Shown here in pieces: positions 20,348 to 28,991 of a stretch of 36,815 nucleotides of DNA. The DNA comes from a virus, in IMG/VR virus record IMGVR_UViG_3300009159_000153, positions 1 to 36,815 of that record; one strand, given 5' to 3'. The first letter of the stretch is position 1. Each line of letters begins with the position of its first letter. The notes under the pieces are model-generated. The model searched no databases. It saw nothing but the letters and a program-made list of their open reading frames with translations, and had not been told where the DNA came from. The translations under genes and the position numbers were made by a program.

Positions 20348-20363
20348 TGGTATAATAAATAAA
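20348..20363 (+). promoter_or_regulatory. Extended -10 promoter, leaderless start
   Basis: TGGTATAAT (20348-20356) ends 6 nt before the ATG at 20363, so transcription should start at or beside the A of ATG. No convincing -35 element or ribosome site is present. Confidence 0.7.
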
Positions 20364-20701
20364 TGGGAATTGAAGTAGGAAAAATTGCGGTCATATTTGA
20401 CGATAGCCCACGCCTTGCCGCAGTCTGGAAGGGTGAGATTAGGGAAACAAGAGCGCTTGAAAACCCTTTTCCATTTTCAAGTGGTGGCTCAGACGGCGGA
20501 GGCCCAGGACCATCTTTCCCTCCAAATGTCAAAAGGCCACAGCTTTCAGACATAGTGTTTAAAGGATTTGAAACTTATGATGATTCTTCTAAAACACAAA
20601 GAGTAAGAGCAAAATTTAGAATTTATAATTCAAGTGATGAGGAAATAGATGGATTCCTTTACACGTTAACAATGTCAGATACACAGGGGGGAAGATCATG
20701 A
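20363..20701 (+). CDS. Small tail-region protein, leaderless
   Basis: 112 residues of unknown function between hub and fibre genes. The N-terminus (VGKIAVIFDDSPRLAAVWKG) and C-terminus (QRVRAKFRIYNSSDEEIDGF) look like small folded parts joined by a Gly/Pro/Ser linker near residues 38-53 (SSGGSDGGGPGPSFPP). The C-terminal strands could be an oligomerisation or attachment domain. Its ATG lies 6 nt after a TATAAT box with no ribosome site, which predicts a leaderless mRNA. It overlaps the next gene in ATGA, so the fibre genes may be translated by coupling from this transcript. Confidence 0.7.
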   Translation: MGIEVGKIAVIFDDSPRLAAVWKGEIRETRALENPFPFSSGGSDGGGPGPSFPPNVKRPQLSDIVFKGFETYDDSSKTQRVRAKFRIYNSSDEEIDGFLYTLTMSDTQGGRS

Positions 20702-21564
20702 TAACTAAATTTGGTAAACGATTTTTAACCAATTTTGTTGCAGGCAATTCAACTTTTGATTCAAAGCAAATGGCATTAGGTATTGCAACTGGATCATCTC
20801 TTGAGTACCCTTTGTCCGATACAAACTCAAGATTAGGATTTGAATTTTATAGAGTTCCAATTAGACAGGGTGGAATAGATGTAGACACATCCGTATCACC
20901 ACCCAAATATACAGTTATCTATTCTGCTACAATTCCTACAAATATTGCAGGTAAGATTAATGAGATAGGAATATACTCAGGAGAATCTTATACGAGAAAT
21001 TTATACGATAGCAAGTTTATATCTAACTTTGAGTTGCCATACAAATGGAACCCTGAGCCAGCATTAGATCAAACCAATTATAGAATTGGAGACAGCTCGC
21101 TGATATTTGGTTCAAATGCGGCGGCTGCTAGAGAGTACACCTATGAACTTGGAAGCCTAGATGTATCTGGATATGATCCATCAGATACATTATGTTTTTC
21201 ATACAAGGCAAATGACGCAAACCTATCATCATTAAAGGTTAGACTGTATAGCTCAGACACTGATTATATGCAGTTTACATTTACTGGACATTCAGTCGGA
21301 TATAATATTAAAAGTTTAAACATGTCTACTGGAGTATCAGTAGGAACATTTAATCCACAAAGTGTTGTTAAGTTAGGAATTGTTGTTACTCCAACATCTG
21401 CTCAAACATATGTATCTATGGATGGATTAAGAATTAATGATGAAGATACGTTTGATCCAGCATATGGATTAATTGCTAGATCTATATTAGATTCAACTCT
21501 GATCAAAGTAAATGGAAGAGAAGCAGCAATAGAATTTAAACTAGACCTATCGTTCGGAGTTTAG
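20698..21564 (+). CDS. Minor tail protein, putative baseplate/fibre adaptor
   Basis: 288 residues beginning in ATGA overlap with the leaderless gene. Residues 1-100 (TKFGKRFLTNFVAGNSTF, KQMALGIATGS, TIPTNIAGKINEIGIYSG) resemble the N-terminal attachment part of tail fibre or collar proteins in which a beta domain ends in an INEIGIY-like strand. Residues about 105-288 form a beta-rich second domain (ESFKA-type strands such as LCFSYKANDANLSSLKVRL, VSMDGLRIND) that could be a concanavalin-like sandwich. It probably links baseplate and fibre. Substrate binding cannot be read from the sequence. Confidence 0.6.
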   Translation: MITKFGKRFLTNFVAGNSTFDSKQMALGIATGSSLEYPLSDTNSRLGFEFYRVPIRQGGIDVDTSVSPPKYTVIYSATIPTNIAGKINEIGIYSGESYTRNLYDSKFISNFELPYKWNPEPALDQTNYRIGDSSLIFGSNAAAAREYTYELGSLDVSGYDPSDTLCFSYKANDANLSSLKVRLYSSDTDYMQFTFTGHSVGYNIKSLNMSTGVSVGTFNPQSVVKLGIVVTPTSAQTYVSMDGLRINDEDTFDPAYGLIARSILDSTLIKVNGREAAIEFKLDLSFGV

Positions 21565-21565
21565 T

Positions 21566-24500
21566 GTGTCAGAACAATATCCAGATTTAGGAATTAGCCA
21601 AAGCCAAGACGGAGACTATTGGGATATAGTTGTTTCAGATCTGGATTTTGAGACAGACTATTCACTGCAAGTAGCCTGGTCCTATTTAGATAAAACAAAA
21701 GGCGCAAGCGAATATTCCGATAGATATAATTTTACAACATCTCAACAAGAAGGCCTGCTCGCTCCTAAATTTGTCTCAGCTGACCTTTATGCAATTAACT
21801 CAATACTTTATATTAACTGGAACGGCAAAGACTCAAGCGGCGCAGAGTATTTAGAATCAATTTTTAAGCAGGTAAACATTTGGATTAAAGGTGGAGACTT
21901 TGGGACAGAGTTTGTTCAATACGCAACGTCTTTTGCAAAATCTGGCCTCATACAAATTAATGCTACACAGAAAACAACATACTGTGTAAAACTTCAAGCC
22001 GAATCAAAAAATGGAGATTTTTCACTTTTCTCAAATGAATTCTGCGTAACAATGCTAAAGCAGCCAAAGGCTGTGTATGATGTAAGACATACATGGGATG
22101 TATCTGGAAACCTATCCCTGTTTTGGAAATTTGACCCTACATTTAAAGATGCCACTAATGATAATACTCTGGCAGATTCATTTGGACTACAGCTACTCGA
22201 TGAAACAAATGATGTAGATGCTACTTGGTGGACGGCTGTAGAAAAAGATAAACTTCCACCGTTAGAACAAAAAATTACTATATCTGCTAACCAGCTACAA
22301 AAAGTGTTTGGTCAGTTTACAGCATTTGAAATAGACTACGCCAGCTTTATTTATGTTAGAGATAAAAATTTACAGACAAGTCTTGTAACTGGGTATGCCC
22401 TAACAAAATATGCAGATCCACTTACTGCTCCAGTTATATCTGCAGTTAAAGCTCCAATGGCATATAACGTTTCTTATACATCGAACTCCGCATTTGATAA
22501 AATTTATATTGAAGAGAGCACAGATTCAGGAGTTACTTGGAGCTCAACTCCGTTTGTTACATCTTCAAATCCAGCTTATATTGCTACAACTAATTCTTTA
22601 GCAAGGCTGGTAAGGGCAAAGTTTTCTAAAAAGCTAGGAGGATTTACTGGCTATAGTAATATTGTAACAGTAACTCCAGACAAAATAGATCCAACGGATA
22701 CTACTGCCCCAACAAATCCAACAAATATTTCTGCAACAGCTACCGTAGATGCAAATGATAAAACTGGATTTAGTCTTCAATCAACAATAACTTTTACAAA
22801 ATCTAACGATACAGATTGTAGAGGGTATAGAATAAGATGGACTACACAAACATCAAATCAAGTTTATGAGTATGGGTATGTAGACAATCCATCAACAGGA
22901 AATTCAGTTTCATTTACTGTTTCGGGGTTAATCCCAAATACAACTTATTACTATCAAGTTGCTTCTGTTGATCAATTTAATAATACTCAGACATATTCAA
23001 TAGCAGGAACTTTTTCAGCACAAGATTCAGTAGCAACAGCAGAAGGATCCCTTGCAAGACTTAAATCATACATATCAATCGGCGGCGCTACTGGAGACCA
23101 GTTTAAATTTGGTACTGGAATATTAGATTCAATTAACACAAGCATTACAACAACACCAGCTACCTCTGCTGCTCCAGCAACTGGATATCACGGTATACTA
23201 TTAAATAAAACGGGAAACAAAAATAATTATTGGCTAACAACAGGACAGTTAAGAGTTGGAACAGATACTCAGTTCATGTATTTCAATGGAACTGATTTAT
23301 ATCTAACTGGTGATATTAATGCTAGGTCTGGAAAGATAAGTGGAAATGTAACAGTAACTAGTGGTGGATCTTTTATTGCCAGAACTGCTGACAATGTGTT
23401 AAATAAAGTTACACTGAACCACCTTGGGCTATTTGCATATGATGCTTCAGGAACAGAAACAACTCAAATTATTTCAAATGCTGCAGTTGGATCTCCAACA
23501 TTTACAACAGTAAAAGCATTAATTGGAAGCTGGTCAGTTGACACAAATACAATTTCAGCAGGAGGAGTTACATTAAATTCAGCAGGATCTATTATTGCAA
23601 CAAACTCTGGATCATATGTTGGAATAAAACCAAGAGTAAGTGCTGGAACAGACATTGTTTTATGGTCTGGCAATACCGAAACACCAGCAATAAATAGTGC
23701 AGCATCTGGACATGCTGGGTTCCAAGTAAATGCCAATGGACAGATGCGAGCAACTGGTGCAATTATATCTGGAGTTGTTACTTTAGAATCTGGATCCTCT
23801 TTGGGAGGCTTAGTCCCAGATTCTTCTAAGGTTTACTATTCAGGAACTGCCCCCGCAGTTCCAACTGGTGGGCACAAGCAAGGAGATTCTTGGGTAGATA
23901 CTGCAAATAGCAATCAGCTAAAAATTTGGAGTGGAACAGCATGGGTAATAACACAAGATTCTGCTGCTGCATTAGCAGTTGCAAATCAAAAAACTAAAAC
24001 AACTTATGGACCAACACAACCAACAAATTCAATTTTAGGTGATGTCTGGTACGATACAAATACTGGAATTAATTATTTTAAAGTTTATAATGGAACTATA
24101 TGGACTAGAATGAAAGATTCTGATATAACTGCAGCAGATACAAAAGCAGCAAGCGCTCTTACTGAAGCCGAAAAAAAATCAACAACAACATCTTCAGCCA
24201 CTGCTCCATTATCTCCTAAAGCTGGAGATATTTGGTTTGATATTAATTTTAATTATTTTAAAGTGTGGAGTACATCTGTAACTCCAGCAGCCTGGGTTAG
24301 ATTAAAAGATGGAGATCTCACTGCAGCTGAAACTGCTATTCAAACGGCCAACCAGAACGCAACGAATGCTTTGGCAAAAGCAGTTAAGTTTGGCGTAGAC
24401 GGATCTTTAGTATCTAACTTAATAACAAAATTAAATGATGGTGGTTCTATCTATTCATCTTATATCCAGAGCGGAACAACATATGCAAAAAGCTCTTATG

Positions 24501-25243
24501 CAAGTACAACACCAGGATTTTTTATTGGATGGGAAAATCAATCAGGAGTAATTTATCCTGCTTTTAATATAGGTAATGATTCTGCATACGTTAAGTATTC
24601 AAATTCTACGCAGGTGCTTGAAGTAAGAGGAACAATTAAAGCCACAGCAGGAGAATTTCTCGGAAATGTAACAGCTGGTGCAGGAGCAATAACAATAGGT
24701 ACCGCTGGAATATCTTCCGCAGGATTTTCAATAAATACATCTGGAGCAGCTACATTCACAAGCGGAACGTTTGCTGGAAATATAACTTCTACTGGAATAA
24801 TAACAGGTGGCACTATAACTGGATCTACTATATCGACATCTGGAAACTTTAACGGATCCCTGAGAATGAATTCGTCAAACAATCAATTAGAATGGCTTGG
24901 AACTAACGCCGCTGTTATTGGAAGAGCATTTGTGTATGCAGGAAATCAAACAATTATTGCTTCTGGTGCTGGCGGAGATTATTCTGCTTTTCCAGCTTCT
25001 GCTGGAATGTTAAATCTTTCATCTTCATCAGTTTCTCTTCAGGTAACTAATGCATCAGGTAATAGCATTGGAGGGCTGACAATAGATTCAGCTTATGCTA
25101 CATTTAATTCTTTGTATGTAAGAAATCTCTCTTCTGCAGTTCTTACTGAGCCAGTTTTTAGAAATATAAGTATGGGTACTGATCCTAAACTAGCATCGGC
25201 TGCAGATGGCATCCGTGGCGACATATATATTCAGTACGCATAG
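21566..25243 (+). CDS. Tail fibre / host-recognition protein with FN3 and GDxWxD repeats
   Basis: 1225 residues, starting at GTG 21566 with CGGAG (21555-21559) 6 nt upstream and 1 nt after the previous stop. FN3-like domains lie near residues 1-60 and about 380-488 (NTTYYYQVASVDQFNN). A middle beta part follows (FNGTDLYLTGDINARSGKI). Three units with the pattern GDxWxD then KxWxGTxW occur at about 756-798, 814-860 and 871-920 (GDSWVDT, GDVWYDT, GDIWFDI). The C-terminus is a Gly/Thr/Ser-rich beta-helix-like stretch (STGIITGGTITGSTISTSGN) and a terminal knob. The composition is that of a trimeric receptor-binding fibre. Confidence 0.8.
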   Translation: MSEQYPDLGISQSQDGDYWDIVVSDLDFETDYSLQVAWSYLDKTKGASEYSDRYNFTTSQQEGLLAPKFVSADLYAINSILYINWNGKDSSGAEYLESIFKQVNIWIKGGDFGTEFVQYATSFAKSGLIQINATQKTTYCVKLQAESKNGDFSLFSNEFCVTMLKQPKAVYDVRHTWDVSGNLSLFWKFDPTFKDATNDNTLADSFGLQLLDETNDVDATWWTAVEKDKLPPLEQKITISANQLQKVFGQFTAFEIDYASFIYVRDKNLQTSLVTGYALTKYADPLTAPVISAVKAPMAYNVSYTSNSAFDKIYIEESTDSGVTWSSTPFVTSSNPAYIATTNSLARLVRAKFSKKLGGFTGYSNIVTVTPDKIDPTDTTAPTNPTNISATATVDANDKTGFSLQSTITFTKSNDTDCRGYRIRWTTQTSNQVYEYGYVDNPSTGNSVSFTVSGLIPNTTYYYQVASVDQFNNTQTYSIAGTFSAQDSVATAEGSLARLKSYISIGGATGDQFKFGTGILDSINTSITTTPATSAAPATGYHGILLNKTGNKNNYWLTTGQLRVGTDTQFMYFNGTDLYLTGDINARSGKISGNVTVTSGGSFIARTADNVLNKVTLNHLGLFAYDASGTETTQIISNAAVGSPTFTTVKALIGSWSVDTNTISAGGVTLNSAGSIIATNSGSYVGIKPRVSAGTDIVLWSGNTETPAINSAASGHAGFQVNANGQMRATGAIISGVVTLESGSSLGGLVPDSSKVYYSGTAPAVPTGGHKQGDSWVDTANSNQLKIWSGTAWVITQDSAAALAVANQKTKTTYGPTQPTNSILGDVWYDTNTGINYFKVYNGTIWTRMKDSDITAADTKAASALTEAEKKSTTTSSATAPLSPKAGDIWFDINFNYFKVWSTSVTPAAWVRLKDGDLTAAETAIQTANQNATNALAKAVKFGVDGSLVSNLITKLNDGGSIYSSYIQSGTTYAKSSYASTTPGFFIGWENQSGVIYPAFNIGNDSAYVKYSNSTQVLEVRGTIKATAGEFLGNVTAGAGAITIGTAGISSAGFSINTSGAATFTSGTFAGNITSTGIITGGTITGSTISTSGNFNGSLRMNSSNNQLEWLGTNAAVIGRAFVYAGNQTIIASGAGGDYSAFPASAGMLNLSSSSVSLQVTNASGNSIGGLTIDSAYATFNSLYVRNLSSAVLTEPVFRNISMGTDPKLASAADGIRGDIYIQYA

Positions 25244-25251
25244 GATAATAG

Positions 25252-28005
25252 ATGTCAGATATTTTTATTAAAAGCACTACGGGCTCTGGTGGTTGGAAAA
25301 AAATAACTAATCTTTTTGTTAAGAGTACTACTGGATCTGGTGGATGGAAGGCGGCAGCTGGCGTATGGATTAAAAATACTACTCAGTGGCTTAAGGTTTG
25401 GCCCCTGTCAGGAATTTTTGCTACAAGAGTTCCATATATTGGATACCTTGCATCAGATGCATATGCAGCCAGAATGCCTAATGCCACTTATCCAGTAGTT
25501 AGAATAGGCGACTCCTATTTTGGAAACAATGCTAACTGGGATTTAAATGGATGGAATGCATCATCATACCAATACAAGTGGAAACTTTACGATCAGAACG
25601 GTACAGACTTATTAACAACCTTAAGAAGCGGAACAACTTGGTCTGTTGTAGCACCAAACTCTACAGGTAGTGGACAAGATCAATTACCATATGCAATATG
25701 GACATCAACAAACTCAGCAAATGCGGATGAGCAATATTTAGCATTTGAAGTTACAGCAAACAATTCATCCAACTCTCAATACAATGGTGTGTCTTTTTCA
25801 ACAAGAGTAAAAGTTATTAGAGAAAGTCCTATAAATTTAACAGCAAGCTTAAGTACAAATAGCCCGTCAGTTGGAACAGCAATAACATATTCATCAACAT
25901 GGGAAGCTGGAGAAGCATACAAACCACGTAGCACGTTTGTACAATGGCATAGAAATTCAACAAACACAACAGTCGGTGGAACTTTTCTTGCAAATGGAGC
26001 ATCTTACACTCCAGTAGAAGCAGACAATGGTAAATATTTATATGTTACAGAAACAAGACAGAACTCTGGAACAGATTATGATCTAGGTATTGCAACTGGT
26101 GTTGAAGTCTCAGTAGTGACTACTAATGTAGTTGCCTCAGCTCCAAGTACATTTACATATTCATTAACAAATGTAAGCTCTGTAACTACGCCTTCTGCGC
26201 CTACACAAACTAGAGTTTCTTCCACATCAAACACAGTTCTTGTTGAAATGGCTGCATCTTTTCCTTCTGATACTGAGTCCTATGATCTTTTGAGTTATGG
26301 TGCTGGATCTAATACGGGGGGAACAATATCTGCACCAATTACTCAAGCAGTAACAACATTAAATCAATATAATTCTTCAGGAAATTTTGTTGCTACTGGA
26401 GGTACATCTGATGCGATTTTAAGCATATCTCCTTCTGCTTCAAATTCTCCAATAAGCACAATGACTTTGGCAAAAGGAAATTCAAGAAAAATAAATGTTA
26501 ATGTCAGCACAACAACTGGAGCCCAAAGCTGGGCTGTAAGCTGGAACTTGTCTGGAGCATCAGGAGGAAATGGCACATATATATCAAACACAAATTCAAT
26601 GCCACTTACCATTACAGTAGGTGGGGCCTCTAATCCAACTGTATCTATAAATAGCGTAACGGCATACTCTGGATTAAATCAGACGGGAGCTACTAGAGCT
26701 GGGACTGCAGGCTCACCGACCTCCTTGTCTTCTATAGCAAAGCCAACTTCAACATCCTCAACTTCTTCTTTAAGCTATACTTACTATGCAAATAATCAGT
26801 TGGCATTAGCTAAAAGAAGAGTTACTCTTCCAAGCAATTTTACTAATAATACAAATGTTTATGTATCAACAAATGGTTTTATTGGAATAGGAACTAGTAC
26901 GTCAACAGGATCAACTCCACCAATAACTGGAGTATTTTTAACACCTATAATGAGAGACCAGGTGCAAACTTTCCTATATCATTATTCAGACTCTACAAAT
27001 TTTTATATAAGATGGAAAGGCACTCAGTATCAAGATGCTACAAAAATATCAGAATATCAAGCAAAATTTTATTATGACTCAGACATAGTTGATGTTAATT
27101 TTATTAGTAACGGGGTAGATTCTTACAGCACTAATGCTGTTTATAATAATAATGTTGTTACCCAAACATGGGCTGAATCTACATTGCAAACATCAGACAA
27201 CTTTGCAGTAGCAGGAATGACTAGAAATACTAGCAGAGATGGAGTAGATGATAACTTTACTTTAATTGCAGCAATAAAGCCAGTCGTTGCTCCAACAATA
27301 CTTACAGCTCCAGTTGTAACACCTAGCACTGGAACTCAAGGAGCCACAACCTATACAACAACTAATGGGACCTGGACAAATACTCCATCATCGTATTCTT
27401 ATCAGTGGAGATACTTTGATCAAGGAAGCGTTTACCCAGCTGCACCAGCAAGTATTGTATCTCCATTTACAAGCACAGGACAAACATACAGGCCTCCAGC
27501 AAACTACAGAACCCTATATGGGTCCGCTTTATATTGTGACGTAGTGGCAACTAACTCAGGTGGATCATCAACTGCCTCACGTTCTGCTGCAGTTACAGTT
27601 AATGCTACAGCTTCACCGTTCTTCCCACCGTTCTTCCCACCGTTCTTCCCACCGTTCTTCCCACCGTTCTTCCCACCATTCTTCCCACCATTCTTCCCAC
27701 CATTCTTTGCATCTGGTCCAGCACAAGTTACAGGAGTAACCTGTTCTTCAGATCGTTATGACGGAGTCCAGATATCTTGGAATGCAGTAGCTGGTGCAAC
27801 TGGATATGACATATGGTACGGCGGGCCACCATCTCCAACATCAACGCCAGACACTAGCGTTGGAGCAGTATCTACTACACTATGGACTAATGCGCCAAAT
27901 GGCACTCAGACTTATTATGTTCGTGCAAAAAATGCTAACGGAAATGGAGCCTGGTCTAGCCCTGGAGTATCTGGAACTAGATTGTATACAGGTGGCGGAT
28001 ATTAA
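25252..28005 (+). CDS. Fibre-like minor tail protein with FFPP repeat stalk
   Basis: 917 residues, very rich in Ser, Thr, Asn and Gly. The N-terminus repeats the phrase KSTTGSGGWK twice before KNTTQWLKVW, a small pattern common at phage fibre N-termini. Residues about 60-480 look like successive Ig-like domains (VTANNSSNSQYNGVSFSTRV). Residues about 500-675 resemble a NIDO-type beta domain (NVYVSTNGFIGIG, NFYIRWKGTQYQD). Another Ig-like unit (about 680-785) leads into eight FFPP-type units (789-820) and a terminal FN3-like domain (821-917, AGATGYDIWYGG, TQTYYVRAKNANGNG). It is probably an exposed tail or baseplate appendage that binds the host surface. The FFPP stretch would be an extended linker presenting the last domain. 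Confidence 0.75.
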   Translation: MSDIFIKSTTGSGGWKKITNLFVKSTTGSGGWKAAAGVWIKNTTQWLKVWPLSGIFATRVPYIGYLASDAYAARMPNATYPVVRIGDSYFGNNANWDLNGWNASSYQYKWKLYDQNGTDLLTTLRSGTTWSVVAPNSTGSGQDQLPYAIWTSTNSANADEQYLAFEVTANNSSNSQYNGVSFSTRVKVIRESPINLTASLSTNSPSVGTAITYSSTWEAGEAYKPRSTFVQWHRNSTNTTVGGTFLANGASYTPVEADNGKYLYVTETRQNSGTDYDLGIATGVEVSVVTTNVVASAPSTFTYSLTNVSSVTTPSAPTQTRVSSTSNTVLVEMAASFPSDTESYDLLSYGAGSNTGGTISAPITQAVTTLNQYNSSGNFVATGGTSDAILSISPSASNSPISTMTLAKGNSRKINVNVSTTTGAQSWAVSWNLSGASGGNGTYISNTNSMPLTITVGGASNPTVSINSVTAYSGLNQTGATRAGTAGSPTSLSSIAKPTSTSSTSSLSYTYYANNQLALAKRRVTLPSNFTNNTNVYVSTNGFIGIGTSTSTGSTPPITGVFLTPIMRDQVQTFLYHYSDSTNFYIRWKGTQYQDATKISEYQAKFYYDSDIVDVNFISNGVDSYSTNAVYNNNVVTQTWAESTLQTSDNFAVAGMTRNTSRDGVDDNFTLIAAIKPVVAPTILTAPVVTPSTGTQGATTYTTTNGTWTNTPSSYSYQWRYFDQGSVYPAAPASIVSPFTSTGQTYRPPANYRTLYGSALYCDVVATNSGGSSTASRSAAVTVNATASPFFPPFFPPFFPPFFPPFFPPFFPPFFPPFFASGPAQVTGVTCSSDRYDGVQISWNAVAGATGYDIWYGGPPSPTSTPDTSVGAVSTTLWTNAPNGTQTYYVRAKNANGNGAWSSPGVSGTRLYTGGGY
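27616..27711 (+). repeat. 12-bp in-frame tandem repeat (FFPP units)
   Basis: Five identical copies of CCGTTCTTCCCA, two of CCATTCTTCCCA and a degenerate last copy lie head to tail in frame. The array encodes repeated Pro-Phe-Phe-Pro. The near identity of units points to recent expansion by slippage, so copy number may vary between relatives. Confidence 0.95.
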
Positions 28006-28019
28006 AATAGTTAATACTA

Positions 28020-28047
28020 TTGACTAATAGTGCCTAAATGGTATAAT
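28020..28047 (+). promoter_or_regulatory. Promoter of small coiled-coil gene cluster
   Basis: TTGACT (28020-28025), a 16-nt spacer and TATAAT (28042-28047) with TGG before it form one of the best promoters in the window. A weak AT-rich inverted repeat (AATAGT 28006-28011, ACTATT 28016-28021) touches the -35 element. Confidence 0.8.
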
Positions 28048-28064
28048 AAACAAGGAGGAGTAAA

Positions 28065-28289
28065 ATGACTACATTAAAAAAAGAAGACAAGATTCAAATT
28101 ATTGAAGCAAGACTCAAGTCTATAGAATATAAAAAGTATAGCCTTGGAATAGATCTTGTTGTTGAAAACAATAAGAGTGAACCAGTAGAAGAAGCTGTTA
28201 CAAATTTAAGTAATGCTATTGAAGAATGTAATAATCAACTGTCTGTTCTAAATTCAGAACTTACAGACGTAAATGCACTAGCCGAGTAG
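28065..28289 (+). CDS. Small coiled-coil protein
   Basis: 74 residues, almost entirely helical and charged (KIQIIEARLKSIEYKKYSL, LSNAIEECNNQLSVLNSEL), suggesting a coiled-coil oligomer. Start ATG 28065 follows AAGGAGGAG with good spacing and a strong promoter. It is the first of three small genes after the fibre genes. Similar short coiled-coil proteins occur beside fibre genes in aquatic phages, where they may be chaperones or minor virion parts. No enzyme motif is present. Confidence 0.75.
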   Translation: MTTLKKEDKIQIIEARLKSIEYKKYSLGIDLVVENNKSEPVEEAVTNLSNAIEECNNQLSVLNSELTDVNALAE

Positions 28290-28295
28290 GTAAAA

Positions 28296-28469
28296 ATGGA
28301 AAAATTAGAATTGATTGTTAATGCGCTGCAAGAAAGAATTGGACAGCTAGTCTCTGGATATGAAACTCAGATTGCAATATTGAGGGCGGAAGTAACAGAA
28401 TTAATAAATGCACAGCAGGAAAAAGAAAGCTATGCTAAATCAATTGATTCTAAGTTAGAGGAGGCATAA
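28296..28469 (+). CDS. Small coiled-coil protein, 57 residues
   Basis: A short gene between two larger ones that fills the gap exactly: ATG 28296, 6 nt after the previous stop, to TAA 28467-28469, followed 1 nt later by the next ATG. The product begins MEKLELIVNALQERIGQLVS and continues as a heptad-like helix (YETQIAILRAEVTELINAQ). The pattern resembles short conserved proteins of marine and freshwater phages near tail genes. Its last codons carry the GAGGAGG ribosome site of the next gene. Function is unknown. Confidence 0.75.
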   Translation: MEKLELIVNALQERIGQLVSGYETQIAILRAEVTELINAQQEKESYAKSIDSKLEEA

Positions 28470-28470
28470 A

Positions 28471-28899
28471 ATGGGCGAAGTCTTTGCAGATGGAGAGCCA
28501 GCAGATCCAAAAAAGCTAGAGAATCTTCAAATTCAGATAGATAAAATAAAAGAAGTATCAGATCAGTCTTATAATTTAAGTAAGACTACAGCAGGTGATT
28601 TTACAACACTTGGAATCCCTAATATAAGATCTGGCATGGTTAGATTTGAAAATGGAATAACTGCCAAAGCAGATCCCGTTTCGGTAGACGTAAACCCTGG
28701 CTGGGGAGATGAGTACACAGATGCTTTTATAGTTGCATCGCCAAAGCTTAAGGATCCAAAAGCCAGCAATATCAGATGGTCAATATCTGGTGAGGTAACT
28801 AATAACGGAACAGCAAAGATAGTTGTCTATTCAGACGTTAAGCTAGGTGCATTTAACTTCCATTGGGTAAGCGTTGGCATTAAGCCGTCCACACTGTAG
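28471..28899 (+). CDS. Putative tail-associated protein with lectin-like C-terminus
   Basis: 142 residues. Residues 1-45 are helical (PKKLENLQIQIDKIKEVSD), then a beta region begins (IRSGMVRFENGITAKADP). The C-terminal strands (TAKIVVYSDVKLGAFNFHW, ending VSVGIKPSTL) resemble the NFHWVAIG-like end of H-type lectin or fibre-tip domains. The architecture of a short coiled coil followed by a beta head suggests a small trimeric fibre. GAGGAGG (28458-28464) lies 6 nt before ATG 28471. The lectin comparison is by pattern only. Confidence 0.6.
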   Translation: MGEVFADGEPADPKKLENLQIQIDKIKEVSDQSYNLSKTTAGDFTTLGIPNIRSGMVRFENGITAKADPVSVDVNPGWGDEYTDAFIVASPKLKDPKASNIRWSISGEVTNNGTAKIVVYSDVKLGAFNFHWVSVGIKPSTL

Positions 28900-28910
28900 C
28901 ATTACAACTA

Positions 28911-28947
28911 TTGACACACCAGCTTAATATGTTACAATTGGTATAAC
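28911..28947 (+). promoter_or_regulatory. Promoter before replication-side operon
   Basis: TTGACA (28911-28916), a 16-nt spacer and TACAAT (28933-28938) with TG at 28930-28931 form a near-consensus promoter. A second -10-like box TATAAC (28942-28947) overlaps downstream. Predicted starts lie between 28945 and 28954, at the edge of a perfect palindrome. Confidence 0.8.
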
Positions 28948-28950
28948 ATT

Positions 28951-28974
28951 AAGCCACGATATCGTGGCTTTTAT
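28951..28974 (+). terminator. 20-bp perfect palindrome with T-tract
   Basis: AAGCCACGAT (28951-28960) and ATCGTGGCTT (28961-28970) are perfect complements, followed by TT. It can fold as a terminator for transcripts from upstream, as a start-proximal hairpin for the promoter at 28911, or serve as a dimeric operator. Confidence 0.6.
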
Positions 28975-28991
28975 ATATATTAAGGGTTTTA

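Noticed and set aside
27616-27711. CRISPR-like array
   Set aside because: The 12-bp units are contiguous without spacers and stay in frame inside a protein gene.
28006-28021. Terminator after the FFPP protein
   Set aside because: The 6-bp AT-only stem is too weak and overlaps a -35 element; no T-tract follows.
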